In this document: positions 11,582 to 23,322 of the stretch, in pieces
Position numbering within the stretch: position 1 is the first letter of the stretch
Layout of the letters: every line of letters begins with the position of its first letter
Source of the DNA: Pholis gunnellus
Lineage: Eukaryota; Chordata; Actinopteri; Perciformes; Pholidae
NCBI GenBank assembly: GCA_910591455.2
Contig: OU342807.1
Coordinates: 1,022,747 to 1,086,746, forward strand
Length of the DNA stretch: 64,000 nt
Direction of reading: 5' to 3'
Position numbers and translations under genes: made by a program
The notes under the pieces: model-generated
What the model saw: the letters and a program-made list of their open reading frames with translations, nothing else
Databases searched by the model: none
Told to the model about the DNA's origin: nothing

Positions 11582-14500
11582 GTGAGAGATCAGAGTACTG
11601 TTAGAAAGAACTCTGATGTATTGCAGGAAATAAACCTGTTTGTTTGTGTCTTTCATCAACAGCTGAATCAACAGCTGCACAAAACCCTGCTTCGACACCT
11701 TCCTCCTCCTCCTCCTCCTCCTCTGGTTTGACTCCTGCTGCTGGAGCCACAGTTTCTGCCCAGGGTGGAGGTGTTATCGTGGCCCCCAACATCACAGGCG
11801 GCGGCGCTGGTGGTACTGTCAATATAAACATAAATACACAGAACACACCTCCAGGTGAGAGATCAGAGTCGTGTTGTGTCGTGTTCACACCAAACGTGTA
11901 GATTACATCCAAACTCAATGCAGAGACGCCAACAGACGAGAAATACACAAATTTGACTCATTCGCGCGAGTTTACATTTTTCAACCTTTGGGTGCGTTCA
12001 CACCAACAGTTTCCGTGTCGTATTACTCGCAGGACCATTTGTGGTTTTTTGCTTCATTCACGACGAATCATCAACGAAGACATTTATTTCCTTCATCAAC
12101 TAATGGAAGAAATAACTTCTATTTCTGCTGAGTACTTGTTGTGGAAGTCACAGATATCACAGGAAACTAAATGTCATTGTTACGCCCGGTCTAGGGGAAC
12201 CTGGACGCAGCATAATAATAGGTCTCCTCCTCTCTCCCACTCTCAAGAACGACCATTGCTGCCGCCATACAGCCCATAATATTTATTGATTTACACCATT
12301 GCAGCAAAATGCGTCGGGGTGAGCCTGGCCCAAAACAATCTTTATTAATGTACTACCTTACCTACTCCAAACTGAACAAAAGAAAAGACAGGCAGCTGAC
12401 CTAGAACCCTAACCGAAAACAGGAGAAACCAATGTGAACAAAAGAGCTGCTCACCCCGACCACTACATGGACTGTTGTTATAGTATACTATGAGGGGTCG
12501 CCCCTATCCGTATAACCGTGACCCTCTTGGCTGCAGCACGGCCCGGTTGCGAGCCGGAGAGAAGAAGATAGAACGAGCCGGCCTCTACAGGTAGCTTCTT
12601 ATCTCCGGCCTCATGAATCACCTGCCATTCCAAGATACAAAGAAACAGTCACAGTATAACAGCACCAGCCACAGGCAGGGAGGAACACAGCATTAATGCT
12701 CATATTATGACGACCGAAGTCATAACACCGTCTTATCTAGTTCATAACATCATCCAGAGACACACCTTGGCTGGTTTCCTACAGCTGTATGAACACAAAA
12801 TAAACAGATTTTGCTCTGATTTAACTGCAATAAACGATTCAAAAATAATGCTGAAATAACTACGTAATGAAGAAGATTTGTAAAAAGTTTGAATTCATGT
12901 TTTGTTAGTTCTCTCCGCAAGACGACAAGCAAACAACTTTTAAAATGTTTATTTTCTTAATGGAGCTCGGGTCGATTGTTGCTATGCTAAGCTAACATTG
13001 TAGCAGCTCCATCAACACTCAACATAACGTCATATATGCGTAAATACAGCAGCGTCTATGTCATTGTTTGTACCATGTGGTTTATACACAAACATTCATA
13101 CACATAGTTTGGTCCGGTCTCTACGCATTCGTGTGCCGCTGTGTTGTGAAAGCCTGTCGGCTTCATGACAACGCACTATTTATGTTTGGATGGAACCCAT
13201 TTTAGAACCATGTGTAATAATTGAATGAAAGAATAACTGAACCTAGAAATGAAGAATAGTTTGTGGAGCTACAGCTGTGTTGACAATGTCCCACAGCGAT
13301 TACACTCCAACTGATCGTCTATCCCAGACAACATGATGTAACCTACAGCACAGAACACAGAAACATGTTTTAAACCTGAAACATGAATAAAACCTAATTA
13401 CCAATCAGGGGTTAACTTGAAGATAAGAAATAGGTAATAAGTCAAATGTATAAAATAACACATACTGTAACCTCTCTCACACAGATGATGCTGCTGATGG
13501 AGAGACTTCAGAGAACAGAGGAACATCCTCCTGTCAGAGCGAAGGTAAAGCTGCTGTATTCTCTGGTTTGTATGGAAGCCCTGAGAGAAGAAAGTGTGGT
13601 GAATGTTTTCAGAAATACCCTCTGTGAGAGACATTATGACTCCAAAGAAGCATTAAATTCAGTTCCCTAAAAGAAAATGACCAACAAGCTATTTAAAATG
13701 GACAAGTTTCATTTTGTGGAGTTTGAGTGAACATCATCAGACCTGCAGCAAACACTTTCACTTCTGCAGCTACAGCAGGAAGTTCAGTCCTAACTTCTGA
13801 CGCACACATGGACACACAAGTACTGGTTGAAGTGTTGTTGATCCGGAACCCCCCCCACCCTCTTTGGAAACACTTTTATTATCCAAAGTGGGATGAATGT
13901 CTTCTCTTCTAATCAGACCAGACAAAAGGCAAGGAGCAGTTTTTCATTAATCTGATGAAGACAGTCCTTTAGCAAAAGACCTTTTGTGTTCTGCTCCTCC
14001 AACTGTAGACAAACAATCTAATAATAATTATATTTTTCATATTTGTGTTCAATACAGACGAGATGGTTCTGGGAGTAAACATCTCATCTCAGCAACAAAC
14101 GCTTCAATCACACTTTCGGGATACGTTCATGTGTGTACAACAGGCCTGGTTGGAGAAGAAGGATGAGAAACCTCTGGATGAGATCTACACAGAGCTGTAC
14201 ATCACAGCAGGGGCTGACATACACATCAACACTCAGCATGAGCTCAGGCAGATTGAGGTGAAGAGGGCGAAGTCAGCAGATGAAGAGAAACCAATTCAAC
14301 CCAGCGACATATTCAAACCCCCGTCTGGAGGACACAGACCCATAAGAACAGTACTGACCAATGGAATCGCAGGAATTGGAAAAACATTTCTTGTGCGCAA
14401 GTTTGTGTTGGACTGGGCTGAAAAAAGAACCAATCAAGATGTGCATCTCATTTTCCCCTTCACCTTCCGTGAGCTGAATATGAAGGAAGAAAAGTTGTGT

Positions 14501-17500
14501 TTGTCAGAGCTCATTCATGAATGTATCGAGGAGACCAAAGACATCACGACAGAAGCTCTTAATCACATCTTCACATCTCTGCAGTCATCAGGAAACACCA
14601 ACTACATCAAGAGTGAATTCAAACTTCTGTTTGTTTTGGATGGACTGGATGAGAGCCGCCTTCATCTGGACTTCAACAACAATAAGATCCTGACTGATGT
14701 GACAGAGTCCACCTCAGTGGATGTGCTGCTGACGAACCTCATCAGGGGGAAACTGCTTCCCTCTGCTCGCCTCTGGATAACCACACGACCTGCAGCAGCC
14801 AATCAGATCCCTCGTGATTTTGTTGGCATGGTGACAGAGGTCAGAGGGTTCACTGACCCACAGAAGGAGAAGTACTTCAGGAAGAGATGCAGTGATGAGG
14901 AGCAGGCCAGCAGGATCATCTCCCACATCAAGACCTCACGAAGCCTCCACATCATGTGCCACATCCCAGTCTTCTGCTGGATCACTGCTACAGTTCTGGA
15001 GGACGTGATGGAGACCAGAGAGGGAGGAGAGCTGCCTAAGACCCTGACTGAGATGTATGCAGAATTCTTGGTGTTTCAGACAGGTCAGACAAAAAAGAAG
15101 TATGACCAAAAAGAGTTCAATCAGTACATTACGTCATTAGCAAAACTGTCTTTTCACCAGCTGGAAGAGGGCAATCTGGTCTTCTATGAGAAAGATCTGA
15201 AAGAGAGTGGCATTGATGTCAGTGAAGCTGCAAATTGCTCAGGAGTGTTCACAGAGATCTTCAAAGAGGAACGTGGGAGGATGAATAAAGACAAGATGTT
15301 TAGCTTTGTCCATCTGAGTGTTCAGGAGTTTCTGGCAGCGCTCTACGTCAGAATGGAAGTCGTTAACAGAAGCAAGAATGTGATGTTGGAGCCAGGGCAA
15401 ACTTGTGGCATAACATCTACGACACAGGTCCACAGGTTTGCTATTGACAAGGCCTTGAAGAGTCCAAACGGACACCTGGACCTGTTCCTCCGATTCCTCC
15501 TGGGTCTTTCCCTGGAGACCAATCAGACTCATCTAGAAGACCTACTGACAATGAAAAGTAGCTCACAGACCAATCAGGAAACAGTCCAGTACATCAAGGA
15601 GAAGCTCAGAGAGAATCAGTCTCCAGAGAAAAGCATCAATCTGTTCCACTGTCTGAATGAACTGAATGATCGTTCTCTAGAGGAGGAGATCCAAGAGTCC
15701 CTGAGTTCAGGACATCTCTATACAGATGAACTGTCTCCTGCTCTGTGGTCAGCTCTGGTCTTCATCTTACTGACATCAGAAAAAGATCTGGACGTGTTGG
15801 ACCTGAAGAAATACTATGCTTCAGAGAATGCTCTTCTGAGGCTGCTGCCAGTGGTCAAAGCCTCCAACAAAGCTCTGTAAGTACCCAGATAACTGCCTTT
15901 AACAGCTTTATCACATGAGTAGAGTAGTTCTCAACTAATGAAAGTCTTCTGTTGCCAGATTTAGTAAAAAAATTGATTAGTTGATCAATTGAAAACATGC
16001 AAATTGTTTGTTTCCTTGCAACTCCACAGATGAATGCAGCTTTGAAATTTAAAAATGTTCACTTTGTTGTTCAATTAAGAGTTCTTCGGAGTTGAGCTAT
16101 TAGGGATTACGATCTATTAATTGCTGTTAGATTCCAGTGATACAAACAATAAAAGGTCAAATTCCTCTCGGCACCTGAGACTAATCCTCAATTTATAAAC
16201 TCAGAAATGTGTATTTTACATTGAAAACGAAAAAAATCAGTATTGTGTTTGTCTTCATCACTAACTCTCCTTCAGGCTGAGTGGCTGTAATCTGTCAGAG
16301 AGAAGCTGTGAAGTTCTGTCATCCGTCCTCAGCTCCCCGTCCTCTAGTCTGAGAGAGCTGGACCTGAGTAACAACGACCTGCAGGATTCAGGAGTCAAGC
16401 TGCTGTCTGCTGGACAGGAGAGTTCACCCTGTAAACTGGAAACCCTCAGGTCAGGTTTAACAAACCTATAAATGGTGAACCAGAACTTTCATATGGTGTA
16501 TTGTCATTTGTCTTCATTCAGTTTACCACCTTTAATTCATGACAGTACTGCCTACCTAAATATAAGTGTAAGTTATATAAAATGTAGATAGAAATGTTTT
16601 CACACGTGTGATGTACATGTTTTAGGTTGAGTGGTTGTAATCTGTCAGAGAGAAGCTGTGAAGTTCTGTCATCAGTCTTCAGCTCCGAGTCCTCTAGTCT
16701 GAGAGAGCTGGACCTGAGTAACAACGACCTGCAGGATTCAGGAGTGAAACGGCTGTCTGCTGGACTGGAGAGCCAATACTGTCAACTAGAGATTCTCAGG
16801 TCAGTATTTGTCTTCTGTTTAACTGATAACCATTTAAATGTTACTTAATATATATGTGGTCTTAATATATACTCAAGTTGGAGACAACTACACTCAAAAA
16901 AGCAGATATGCCAGGAGGACAAACGACAGAAAACAGAAGGATGGAGGACAGAGGACAGGAAGAATGACTGATACTGGTTGATGTCTGTGTTCTTCATTCT
17001 TTATAAACTTCACTCAGAAATTATATTTATTTTATTGACATGTTACTTTTGTTTCCAGTGAGATATTAATGATGTTATATTGTGACTTTGTTGTTGTAAA
17101 CATAACTGTTGCTACTAATATTTAAGAAAAATAACAGAATATTGATCAGAGTAGCTCCTAGTAGTAAAAACATCTCTACCTGAAGGCCACCGTAGTTCTC
17201 TACACACTTGGAAAGGGAGGAGTGAGCTGAGGGGATTTAGTTGGTTGCAACCTGCAGCTCACTACTAGATGTCACTAAATCTTACACACTGTTCCTTTTA
17301 AAGGTGCAACATGACTGAAAGAGTAGATGAAAGTTAATGTAATATAATTGTGTGTCTCCAGCCTGTCAGGCTGTCTGGTCACAGAGGAAGGCTGTTCTTC
17401 TCTGGCTTCAGCTTTGAGATCCAACCCCTCCCATCATCTGAGAGAGCTGGACCTGAGCTACAATCATCCAGGAGTCTCAGGAGTGAAGCTGCTGTCTGCT

Positions 17501-19465
17501 GGACTGGAGGATCCACACTGTAGACTGGACACTCTCAGGTATGAAGAGACAACAAGAGCTCACAGTCTGTTGGTTCACAGTCTGATAACAGTGAAGACAG
17601 TAGCTGATGTTGTGAGAGTCCCTGTCCCCACTGAGACGGACCTCCTCACTAACATCAGACCAGGATCTGGTGTTGGTCATTTATTGATCATTCTTTTTCA
17701 CAAATATGGAGTCAAAGTGTTTATAGAACATTTTACAAAGAGGTTCAAAGTTTGTTCTTGACCTTGAAAACAGCAGTTGACAAAATAATGTCAGCTCAGG
17801 GTCCATTTAGTATCTGTTCTGGAGCTCTCCATTACATTCAGCCGATCTATGGATTCTTTACATTTTTGTTCAAACTAACGTTAATAAAATCTGAACAAGT
17901 TTTGTTTTTAATTATGAAATATTGTACATTTAGAAATGATTTAACGTTACATATTTAAGTATCAAATAATAATAATAATAATACATTGGACATTGTAATA
18001 CTTTTTATAATAATTGGGCTCTTAATATTTTAACTGCTACTAGTAAGATAAGAAAAGAACAAATCAGATTTTATTCATCCTGAAGGAAATTCTTGTGACA
18101 GAGCTTCATTAAATATTACAACAGAACTATAAAAAACTATAGAATGAGAATATACATTTTTAAAAAATCAACTAAAATAGAAAAAGTAAACAAGAAGAAA
18201 ATATGAAATAAAAGAGTAAAATATAAAGTGAATAAGAAGTGAAACTAACACCAGAGACTCATGGAAACTAAAATACAGAAGTGATATTGAGAATGATATT
18301 GATGGAGATAGTAGTAGTAGAAAGTTATGTTGCACATAGATTCATGAAGATAACATTATTCATGAAATGTAAATGCATCATTGCACGATGTTGAGATAAA
18401 TATTTGATATTCTTAGCATCAGCTGCCTTCACCCTGCTGCTCCAGCACACTACAGAGGAGAAGATGACGCTGCTCACGCTGACTTTAGCCCCTAAAGCTG
18501 ATGCTGGGTCTGATCTTATGGGACACAAGCTGTTGCTCATTGTAAAGCTGAATCCAAGATACAAACCTCTCTGTTTAACACTGACTTGAACAGCTTTTGG
18601 TCTCCACTTTAAATGATATTTAATCCATTTTTACAGTTTGTGTATAAAATGTGTTTGTCTGAATGGAGGATCTGAGTGAAGGTTGATGAAGATCAGTGAT
18701 GATGATGAAGCTTCATTCTGACTCTGTTTCTTCCTCCAGGGTTGAACCTGCTGGAGCTCAGTGGCTGAAACCTGGTCTGAGGAAGTGTGAGTGTTCACTT
18801 TGATTTGATTCATGAAGTCTCAAATAAACCCATCAGCTGTGTTTGATGATGAACTGATGCTGTTTCATGTCTCCTTCTGTCCTTCAGATTCCTGTCAACT
18901 CACAATCGACACAAACACAGTGAACAGAGAGCTCAAACTGTCTGATGACAACAGGAAGGTGACACGTGTGGAGGAGGATCAGTCATATCCTGATCATCCA
19001 GACAGGTTTGACTCCTGTCCTCAGCTGCTGTGTAGAACTGGTCTGACTGGTCGCTGTTACTGGGAGGTCGAGTGGAGAGGAAGTGTAGTTAATATATCTG
19101 TGAGTTACAGAGGAATCAGAAGGAGCGGAGACAGTAGAGACTGTGAGTTTGGAATGAACGATCAGTCCTGGAGTCTGGAGAGCTATAATGGTGGTTACTC
19201 TGTCCTTCACAATGGCAGCAGAACACAATCCTCCTCCTCCCCCTCCTCCTCCTCTGGTAGAGTAGCAGTGTATGTGGACTGTCCTGCTGGCTCTCTGTCC
19301 TTCTACATAGTCTCCTCTGACACACTGATCCACCTCCACACCTTCAACACCACATTCACTGAATCTCTTTTTCCTGGGTTTGGGTTCTGGTTAAGGGTCT
19401 GGTCCAGCTCTGGTTCCTCAGTGTCTCTGTGTTCTCTGGAGGAGGGAGAGTCTCCTCCTCTGTAA
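11317..19465 (+). CDS. Gene A: PYRIN-FISNA-NACHT-LRR-B30.2 NLR, 1161 aa
   Basis: Cytosolic innate-immune sensor of the fish-expanded NLR family. Coding exons: 11317-11581, 11663-11854, 13485-13544, 14058-15876, 16276-16449, 16626-16799, 17362-17538, 18740-18786, 18888-19465. All junctions keep phase and sum to 3486 nt. Residues 1-88 are PYRIN, 89-153 a Ser/Gly-rich linker, 153-173 a short acidic linker, about 176-250 FISNA, and about 270-440 NACHT with Walker A GIAGIGKT (275-282) and Walker B LLFVLDGLDES (362-372). LRRs and B30.2 follow. In the family, NACHT binds ATP and oligomerises, PYRIN recruits adaptors such as ASC, and LRR/B30.2 sense ligand. Databases often call such genes NLRP12-like or NLRC3-like. 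No frameshift or stop is seen. The ligand is unknown, and splicing is inferred by eye. Confidence 0.85.
11663..11854 (+). CDS. Gene A exon: Ser/Gly-rich linker, absent from gene B
   Basis: 192 nt, phase 1 at both ends, acceptor CATCAACAG, donor CCAG|GTGAGA. It encodes AESTAAQNPASTP, a run of eight Ser from (TCC)n, then GGGVIVAPNITGGGAGGT and VNININT. The last part alternates hydrophobic and polar residues between glycines. The sequence round its donor (11851-11869) is identical to that round the PYRIN donor (11578-11596). Gene B lacks exactly this exon. An open frame, consensus splice sites and symmetric phase support it as real; expression is unproven. Confidence 0.72.
11877..13195. mobile_element. 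MITE-like element in a gene A intron
   Basis: Begins GTGTTCACACCAAACG. Its relative in gene B (28788-about 32122) ends GTTTGGTGTGACCACGGCAT, an inverted match to the start. A third relative lies about 20560-21240 and ends TTTGGTGTGAACACGGCAT. This looks like a Harbinger-type nonautonomous family with CACACCAAAC ends; the family name is my guess. The copy here seems to lack its outer right end. Confidence 0.45.
12183..12727. mobile_element. Insertion unique to gene A, solo-LTR-like
   Basis: Starts TGTTACGCCCGGTC and ends near CATAACA (TG...CA). It is absent at the matching place in gene B near 29093, where the flanks run on. Length about 540 bp. No clear target duplication, so solo LTR is only one reading. 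Confidence 0.35.
13485..13544 (+). CDS. Gene A exon: short acidic linker (20 codons)
   Basis: 60 nt, phase 1-1, after CTCACACAG and before GAAG|GTAAAG. Encodes DDAADGETSENRGTSSCQSE. The gene B equivalent is 32854-32913. Short linker exons of this type sit between the N-terminal domain and FISNA in fish NLRs. Confidence 0.7.
14058..15876 (+). CDS. Gene A exon: FISNA-NACHT-winged-helix region
   Basis: One 1819-nt exon, typical of fish NLRs. It begins after TTCAATACAG with DEMVLGVNISS (FISNA start), has LYITAG, Walker A at 14363-14386, FPFTFRELN, Walker B LDGLDESR near 14635-14660, a sensor-like ITTRPAA, PVFCWIT and FSFVHLSVQEFLAALY, and ends SNKAL with phase 2 donor CT|GTAAGT. The apparent stop TAA at 15878 is intronic. 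The gene B copy is six residues longer because of a loop after QTCG. Confidence 0.9.
16276..16449 (+). CDS. Gene A exon: LRR 1
   Basis: 174-nt phase 2-2 exon: LSGCNLSERSCEVLSSVLS, then LRELDLSNNDLQDSGVKLLS. The usual 58-residue NLR leucine-rich unit. Confidence 0.85.
16626..16799 (+). CDS. Gene A exon: LRR 2
   Basis: 174-nt phase 2-2 exon nearly identical to LRR 1 (LRELDLSNNDLQDSGVKRLS), so the pair arose by local exon duplication. Confidence 0.85.
17362..17538 (+). CDS. Gene A exon: LRR 3
   Basis: 177-nt phase 2-2 exon: LSGCLVTEEGCSSLASALRS, then LRELDLSYNHPGVSGVKLLS. The AG|C junction with LRR 2 gives Ser. Donor CAG|GTATGA. Confidence 0.85.
18414..18588 (-). mobile_element. L2-like LINE fragment (copy 2 of 3, truncated)
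   Basis: Same sequence as 1077-1250 but the part equivalent to 858-1070 is missing. Confidence 0.55.
18740..18786 (+). CDS. Gene A exon: LRR-B30.2 linker
   Basis: 47-nt exon encoding VEPAGAQWLKPGLRK plus split codons on both sides (AG|G and T|AT). Same in genes 0 and B. Confidence 0.8.
18888..19465 (+). CDS. Gene A exon: B30.2 (PRY-SPRY) domain
   Basis: Acceptor GTCCTTCAG. PRY starts SCQLTIDTNTVNRELKLSDD; SPRY has CYWEVEW, ISVSYRGI, DQSWSLE and AVYVDCPAGSLSFY. Its serine loop is short (SSSSPSSSSG). Stop TAA at 19463. AATAAA at 19521-19526. Confidence 0.88.
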
Positions 19466-20091
19466 AAACTCACACTGCTGACGATCACATTCAGATCAAT
19501 ATAACAAAATATAATCAACAAATAAATCACTTTTATATGTTATTCTGGAGAAAACAATCAACCTTTATTGATCCCTCGGTGACATTCAGATATGAATACT
19601 TTAGTACTTTCACTTTCATTGTGAATGCAGGACTTTCAGGTTTTACTACTTTAACTTAAAGATCCGTTGAAGACTTTTGGATGAATGAACATAATATTAA
19701 TAAGTATATTTTCATCATCACTTGAAGATCAGAATCGTTGTGTTTCGTTCCCTTAGAATGAGCAAAAGTGATGATTGTGTAATTGATGGAAACAGAAATC
19801 TTTGTGTTTCATGAACTTCAGGTTGGGCTCTGATGTTTCCGTTTTCATCACTTTGTTCACTCGAGAGGACAAAATCATTCCAAAGACGTCCTCATGAAGC
19901 TGAATTCAGCCTTTGTAGCATCAAGAGTGCGTTCTCCCTCCACTGGGACAAGAGTAGAATGGACTTTTCATAAATAAATATTATTAATGTTACACACATG
20001 CTATATACCAAATTAACGAAGAAATTCTAAGCAACTTAATCATGCAAACCATTTTACACACTGCAAACACAATTATACACCATTATACTAA

Positions 20092-20343
20092 CTAACTAAG
20101 AAGATTGTACACAATATCACGTATTTTTGGCCATGAGAAGGCTCCAAACAAAGCGCTAACAATTACCATAGCCACCCAATACGTCTTACAGCAAGAGAAT
20201 TCGACCACGAATCCAGAGGTATCTTCATAATTTCTCTTCGTGAAAGCATTACAGAGATACAAGCCAACAAGCACCACAACACCAAGCCACTCAGCAGCAG
20301 AACAATCGTGAAAGTTCCTTACTTTGAAAAGAATCATGAACAA
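20092..20343 (-). CDS. Hypothetical ORF with two hydrophobic segments
   Basis: 83-codon minus-strand frame with WLGVVVLVGLYLC and YWVAMVIVSALFGAFSW, then PKIRDIVYNLLS. A distantly similar minus-strand stretch (LLAFSWREIGEIVVVLV) lies around 8930-8980 in copy 1 of the same repeat, but a stop codon precedes it. It may be a remnant exon or an element-encoded peptide. I do not recognise it, and coding status is doubtful. Confidence 0.2.
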   Translation of the reverse strand: MFMILFKVRNFHDCSAAEWLGVVVLVGLYLCNAFTKRNYEDTSGFVVEFSCCKTYWVAMVIVSALFGAFSWPKIRDIVYNLLS

Positions 20344-21670
20344 AAACGTTCGATATTCTGTTCAGGGCTAAGCTACACTATTGCTATGCATGTCCTGTGT
20401 GTCTCTCCTCTGTTTCCTGGAGAAAGGGGGGTCAACCTAACGTTTGGGACCCGGGGGAAGGGTGGCGAATGGAATTTTACGCACAGGGTTGGAAGGCGTT
20501 TCTTCGATTTTTATGGGCTAAAGACTCTGTCAATCAAAACCAACGCCGTCATGTCTGGTTCAAAACATAGTCCAGAGGAGCTCCGTGGATTTCATCGAGC
20601 TCGGCTGTTTACTACAGCTGCATGAACACAAAATAAACTGATTTGGCTGTGATTTAACGGCATTAAACCGACAAAAAGGGACTCCGAAATAACTACGTAA
20701 TGATGCCGATTTGTACTTGTTTTCTCAATGGCGCTCGGATCAACCGGTGCTAGGCTATGCTAACATGGTAGCAGCTCCATCAACACTCAACATAACGTCA
20801 TCTAGACGTAAATACGGCAGCGTCTATTCATCGTTTGTACCATATGGTTTACACACACACATTTATACACATAGTTTGGTCTGGTCTCTACTGATATGAG
20901 GTATCGTAGCTCTGGGTGAACATGGACGGCTACAGCATTTATTTCCTGATTCAACAACGGCAGGACTTCACTGATGAGAGGAGAAACATCTCAACGCTGA
21001 TAGGCTATCGCGCCACAGCGTCACACGATTTTTTCGCCGAAGTTGAAACATTTTAACTCACGCGTTGGGGGCGATTCTGCGTTCGACGCAAATTCGCATC
21101 AATCGCGCCGCGCCAAACGTGCCATCGCAAATTCGCATCACTCCAGTCTCATCGCGTCTGTGCATAGACTTTGTATGTAATCTACTCGTGTGAAGAATTT
21201 GCGCCGCGTTTGGTGTGAACACGGCATAAGAGAGAATTATGGCTCTCAAAAAAATTATGCCAAACTGCTGGATTTGGATGTTTGAACAATATTATTGATA
21301 AAACAAGTGAAATAAATAGTTATATAGTATACAAAAGTACAATGGAACAGCTGGAACACCTGGTTCCAAAATGAGGACCTCGCCTAAATTCTCTGTACTG
21401 AAACCTCTCTAACTATTTAATTCTTTACTCTATCCAAGCCACATTTTTTTAGAGACTCCTGACCTGTTTTGCTATGATTTGTGAGAGTTTTTAGGCTAGC
21501 CAGGTCCTCATAAAAAAAAATATTTTTTTCAGGCGAACCTGACAATTTTCAATTTGAGCTGTGTGCCATCTTCATTTACTATTAACCAGAAACATATTCA
21601 TACTATTTACCCATCAGAACAAATTTCACAAGTGTTTTTGTTATTAAACATTTTTTTTATTCAAATAGAT

Positions 21671-22597
21671 CAGGGGTGCCCAATACGTCGATCGCGAGGT
21701 AGTGCCGGTAGATCGCATGCCATTCAAAAAAGAATTGATGTCCTCATGGCATTTGCCACTTGATTGACGTACAGTGCAGCCAGTCTGAGATCACGTCTTT
21801 TCTAACACACGAGTCACCATGTATGCGCGGTCAACTGCAAAACTCCAGTGAACTTATTAGTTAGCCTTCCAATGTATTTCTACTAAAGAAGCTAAAGCTG
21901 CAGCGCAATGATTTGGGGAACTTCCAAAACCTTGCGTCAGAGCTGGAGACGCAACTAAAGGCGCGTGCGCAACTTGACAGTGTGCAAAGATTGACAAGTG
22001 TCTGTCAGAGTTTGACAAACGCTTTCAAGACTTTGCTTTACTCGAGCCAGTCGCTACATTTATGTGCTGCACATTTTGGGAAGATATTGACGTTGATTCA
22101 CTTGCATCAAAAATTGCAACGCTGTTTCACCTGAACTCGTCTGGAGTGGAGGATGAGATTTTGACACTTTTAGTACCCAAACATGAGGAAATGTGCCACC
22201 TTCTTGACAACATTATTCAGCTCTACTTATTTATGTGAGTCAGCCTTTTCCCACATGAAGAATATTAAGTCCAAATATCGTTCCACCATGACTGATGATC
22301 ATAGAAGTCTGCTTGAGGCTGGCTACCACCAGTTACTGTCCGGAATATGCAACTCTGGTTGATTCTATTCAGTGCAAGTCATCAGAGTAAGGTGATGACC
22401 AAACATGTATAGAATTGTGTTGTACCATAAGGGCTCATGCAGTTATGCAAGGTACGCCAACATATATTGTAAATATAAAGTATACTCAGTATATATATAT
22501 ATATAAATAAATATTTAGCATTTTTAATGTAGGTAGATCATTTTGAATTGGTAATTTTAAAAGTAGCTCGCAAGCCGAAAAAGTGTGGTCACCCCTG
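21671..22597 (+). mobile_element. hAT element with transposase remnant
   Basis: Ends CAGGGGTGCCC and GGTCACCCCTG, flanked by AAATAGAT (21663-21670) and AAATAGAC (22598-22605), an 8-bp target duplication with one mismatch. The interior reads NLASELETQLKARAQLDS and related text like the C-terminal part of GTF2IRD2-type hAT transposases, with frame breaks. Confidence 0.75.
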
Positions 22598-22690
22598 AAA
22601 TAGACCTTGTAGTTAGAGATTTACACTCTCTTGAGTATGGGTATGCAATTTTCGAGCAGAGGCCTATAAATAGGCTCAGAGTTCAAGAGG

Positions 22691-23322
22691 TTTAAACAGA
22701 GACCATGAGGACTGAAAGGAACCACAACAACAGTTAAACAAGTCATGAGTCATATGTGTTTGTACAATACAATTCTGTCAACATATAAATAAAATTAATT
22801 CATATAAATATCTGACTCCATCTTTGTTTCTTTGAGACTACTGTGTACAAATATTTCGTTAAGGCTTTTGTGGTATTTCCTGTGTTTTATTTTGAAAGGA
22901 ACCTGGTCTCAGGTGGTAAGCGTAACTTGACAGAAACTTCACACAAACGGTAGTAGAGCTTCCGGTATTTAGTGTGGAGTAAAGAAGTGTATAAATGTGG
23001 TGAAAACTCCTCTTAGCGCCAGTTGAACAGGTAACAAGGTGTTTAAATTGGTTAATATCTTTGTGAAGATTGAGAGTTAACTTTTTGTTATCAAAGTAAA
23101 CGTCACTTTGTAGTTGACGTCACACGGCTACAGGAAGTTCACCAGCACACAGCTTAACATCAACCGCTCGGCTCTTTGCTGTTTGATTACCGTAAAGATC
23201 AGAATACAGGCGCACTAACTGCGGTCTGTCCGCCTCTGTGTTGAGCTTCTCCGGCTCTGAGGAGGACCCGGTGTGGCTAACGGGCTCCCTCTAGCGGACC
23301 GATCCCGGAACTACACCAGCAG
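22691..23322 (+). promoter_or_regulatory. Candidate promoter/leader block upstream of gene B
   Basis: Matches 3050-3729 and 46370-47052. TATAAA 22990-22995, CRE TGACGTCA 23115-23122, ending CACCAGCAG|GTAAGA, a good donor at 23322. Gene B's PYRIN exon begins about 5.2 kb downstream. Confidence 0.35.

Larger units (their letters stand above)
19958..22690. repeat. Diverged dispersed element (copy 2) with nested insertions
   Basis: Replaces the sequence that follows gene 0 and gene B at the same place. It shares ordered blocks with 8740-10050, is interrupted by a MITE-like element (about 20560-21240) and by a hAT (21671-22597), and its end at 22603-22690 matches 9968-10050. Confidence 0.45.

Noticed and set aside
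15877..15882. TAA ending the NACHT exon as a true stop (also 35600)
   Set aside because: It is part of the GTAAGT donor; LRR exons follow in phase 2.
18983..19339. Antisense frames with polyglycine over B30.2 exons (also 1836-2018 and 45103-45342)
   Set aside because: Reverse complement of the serine-coding (TCC)n tract.
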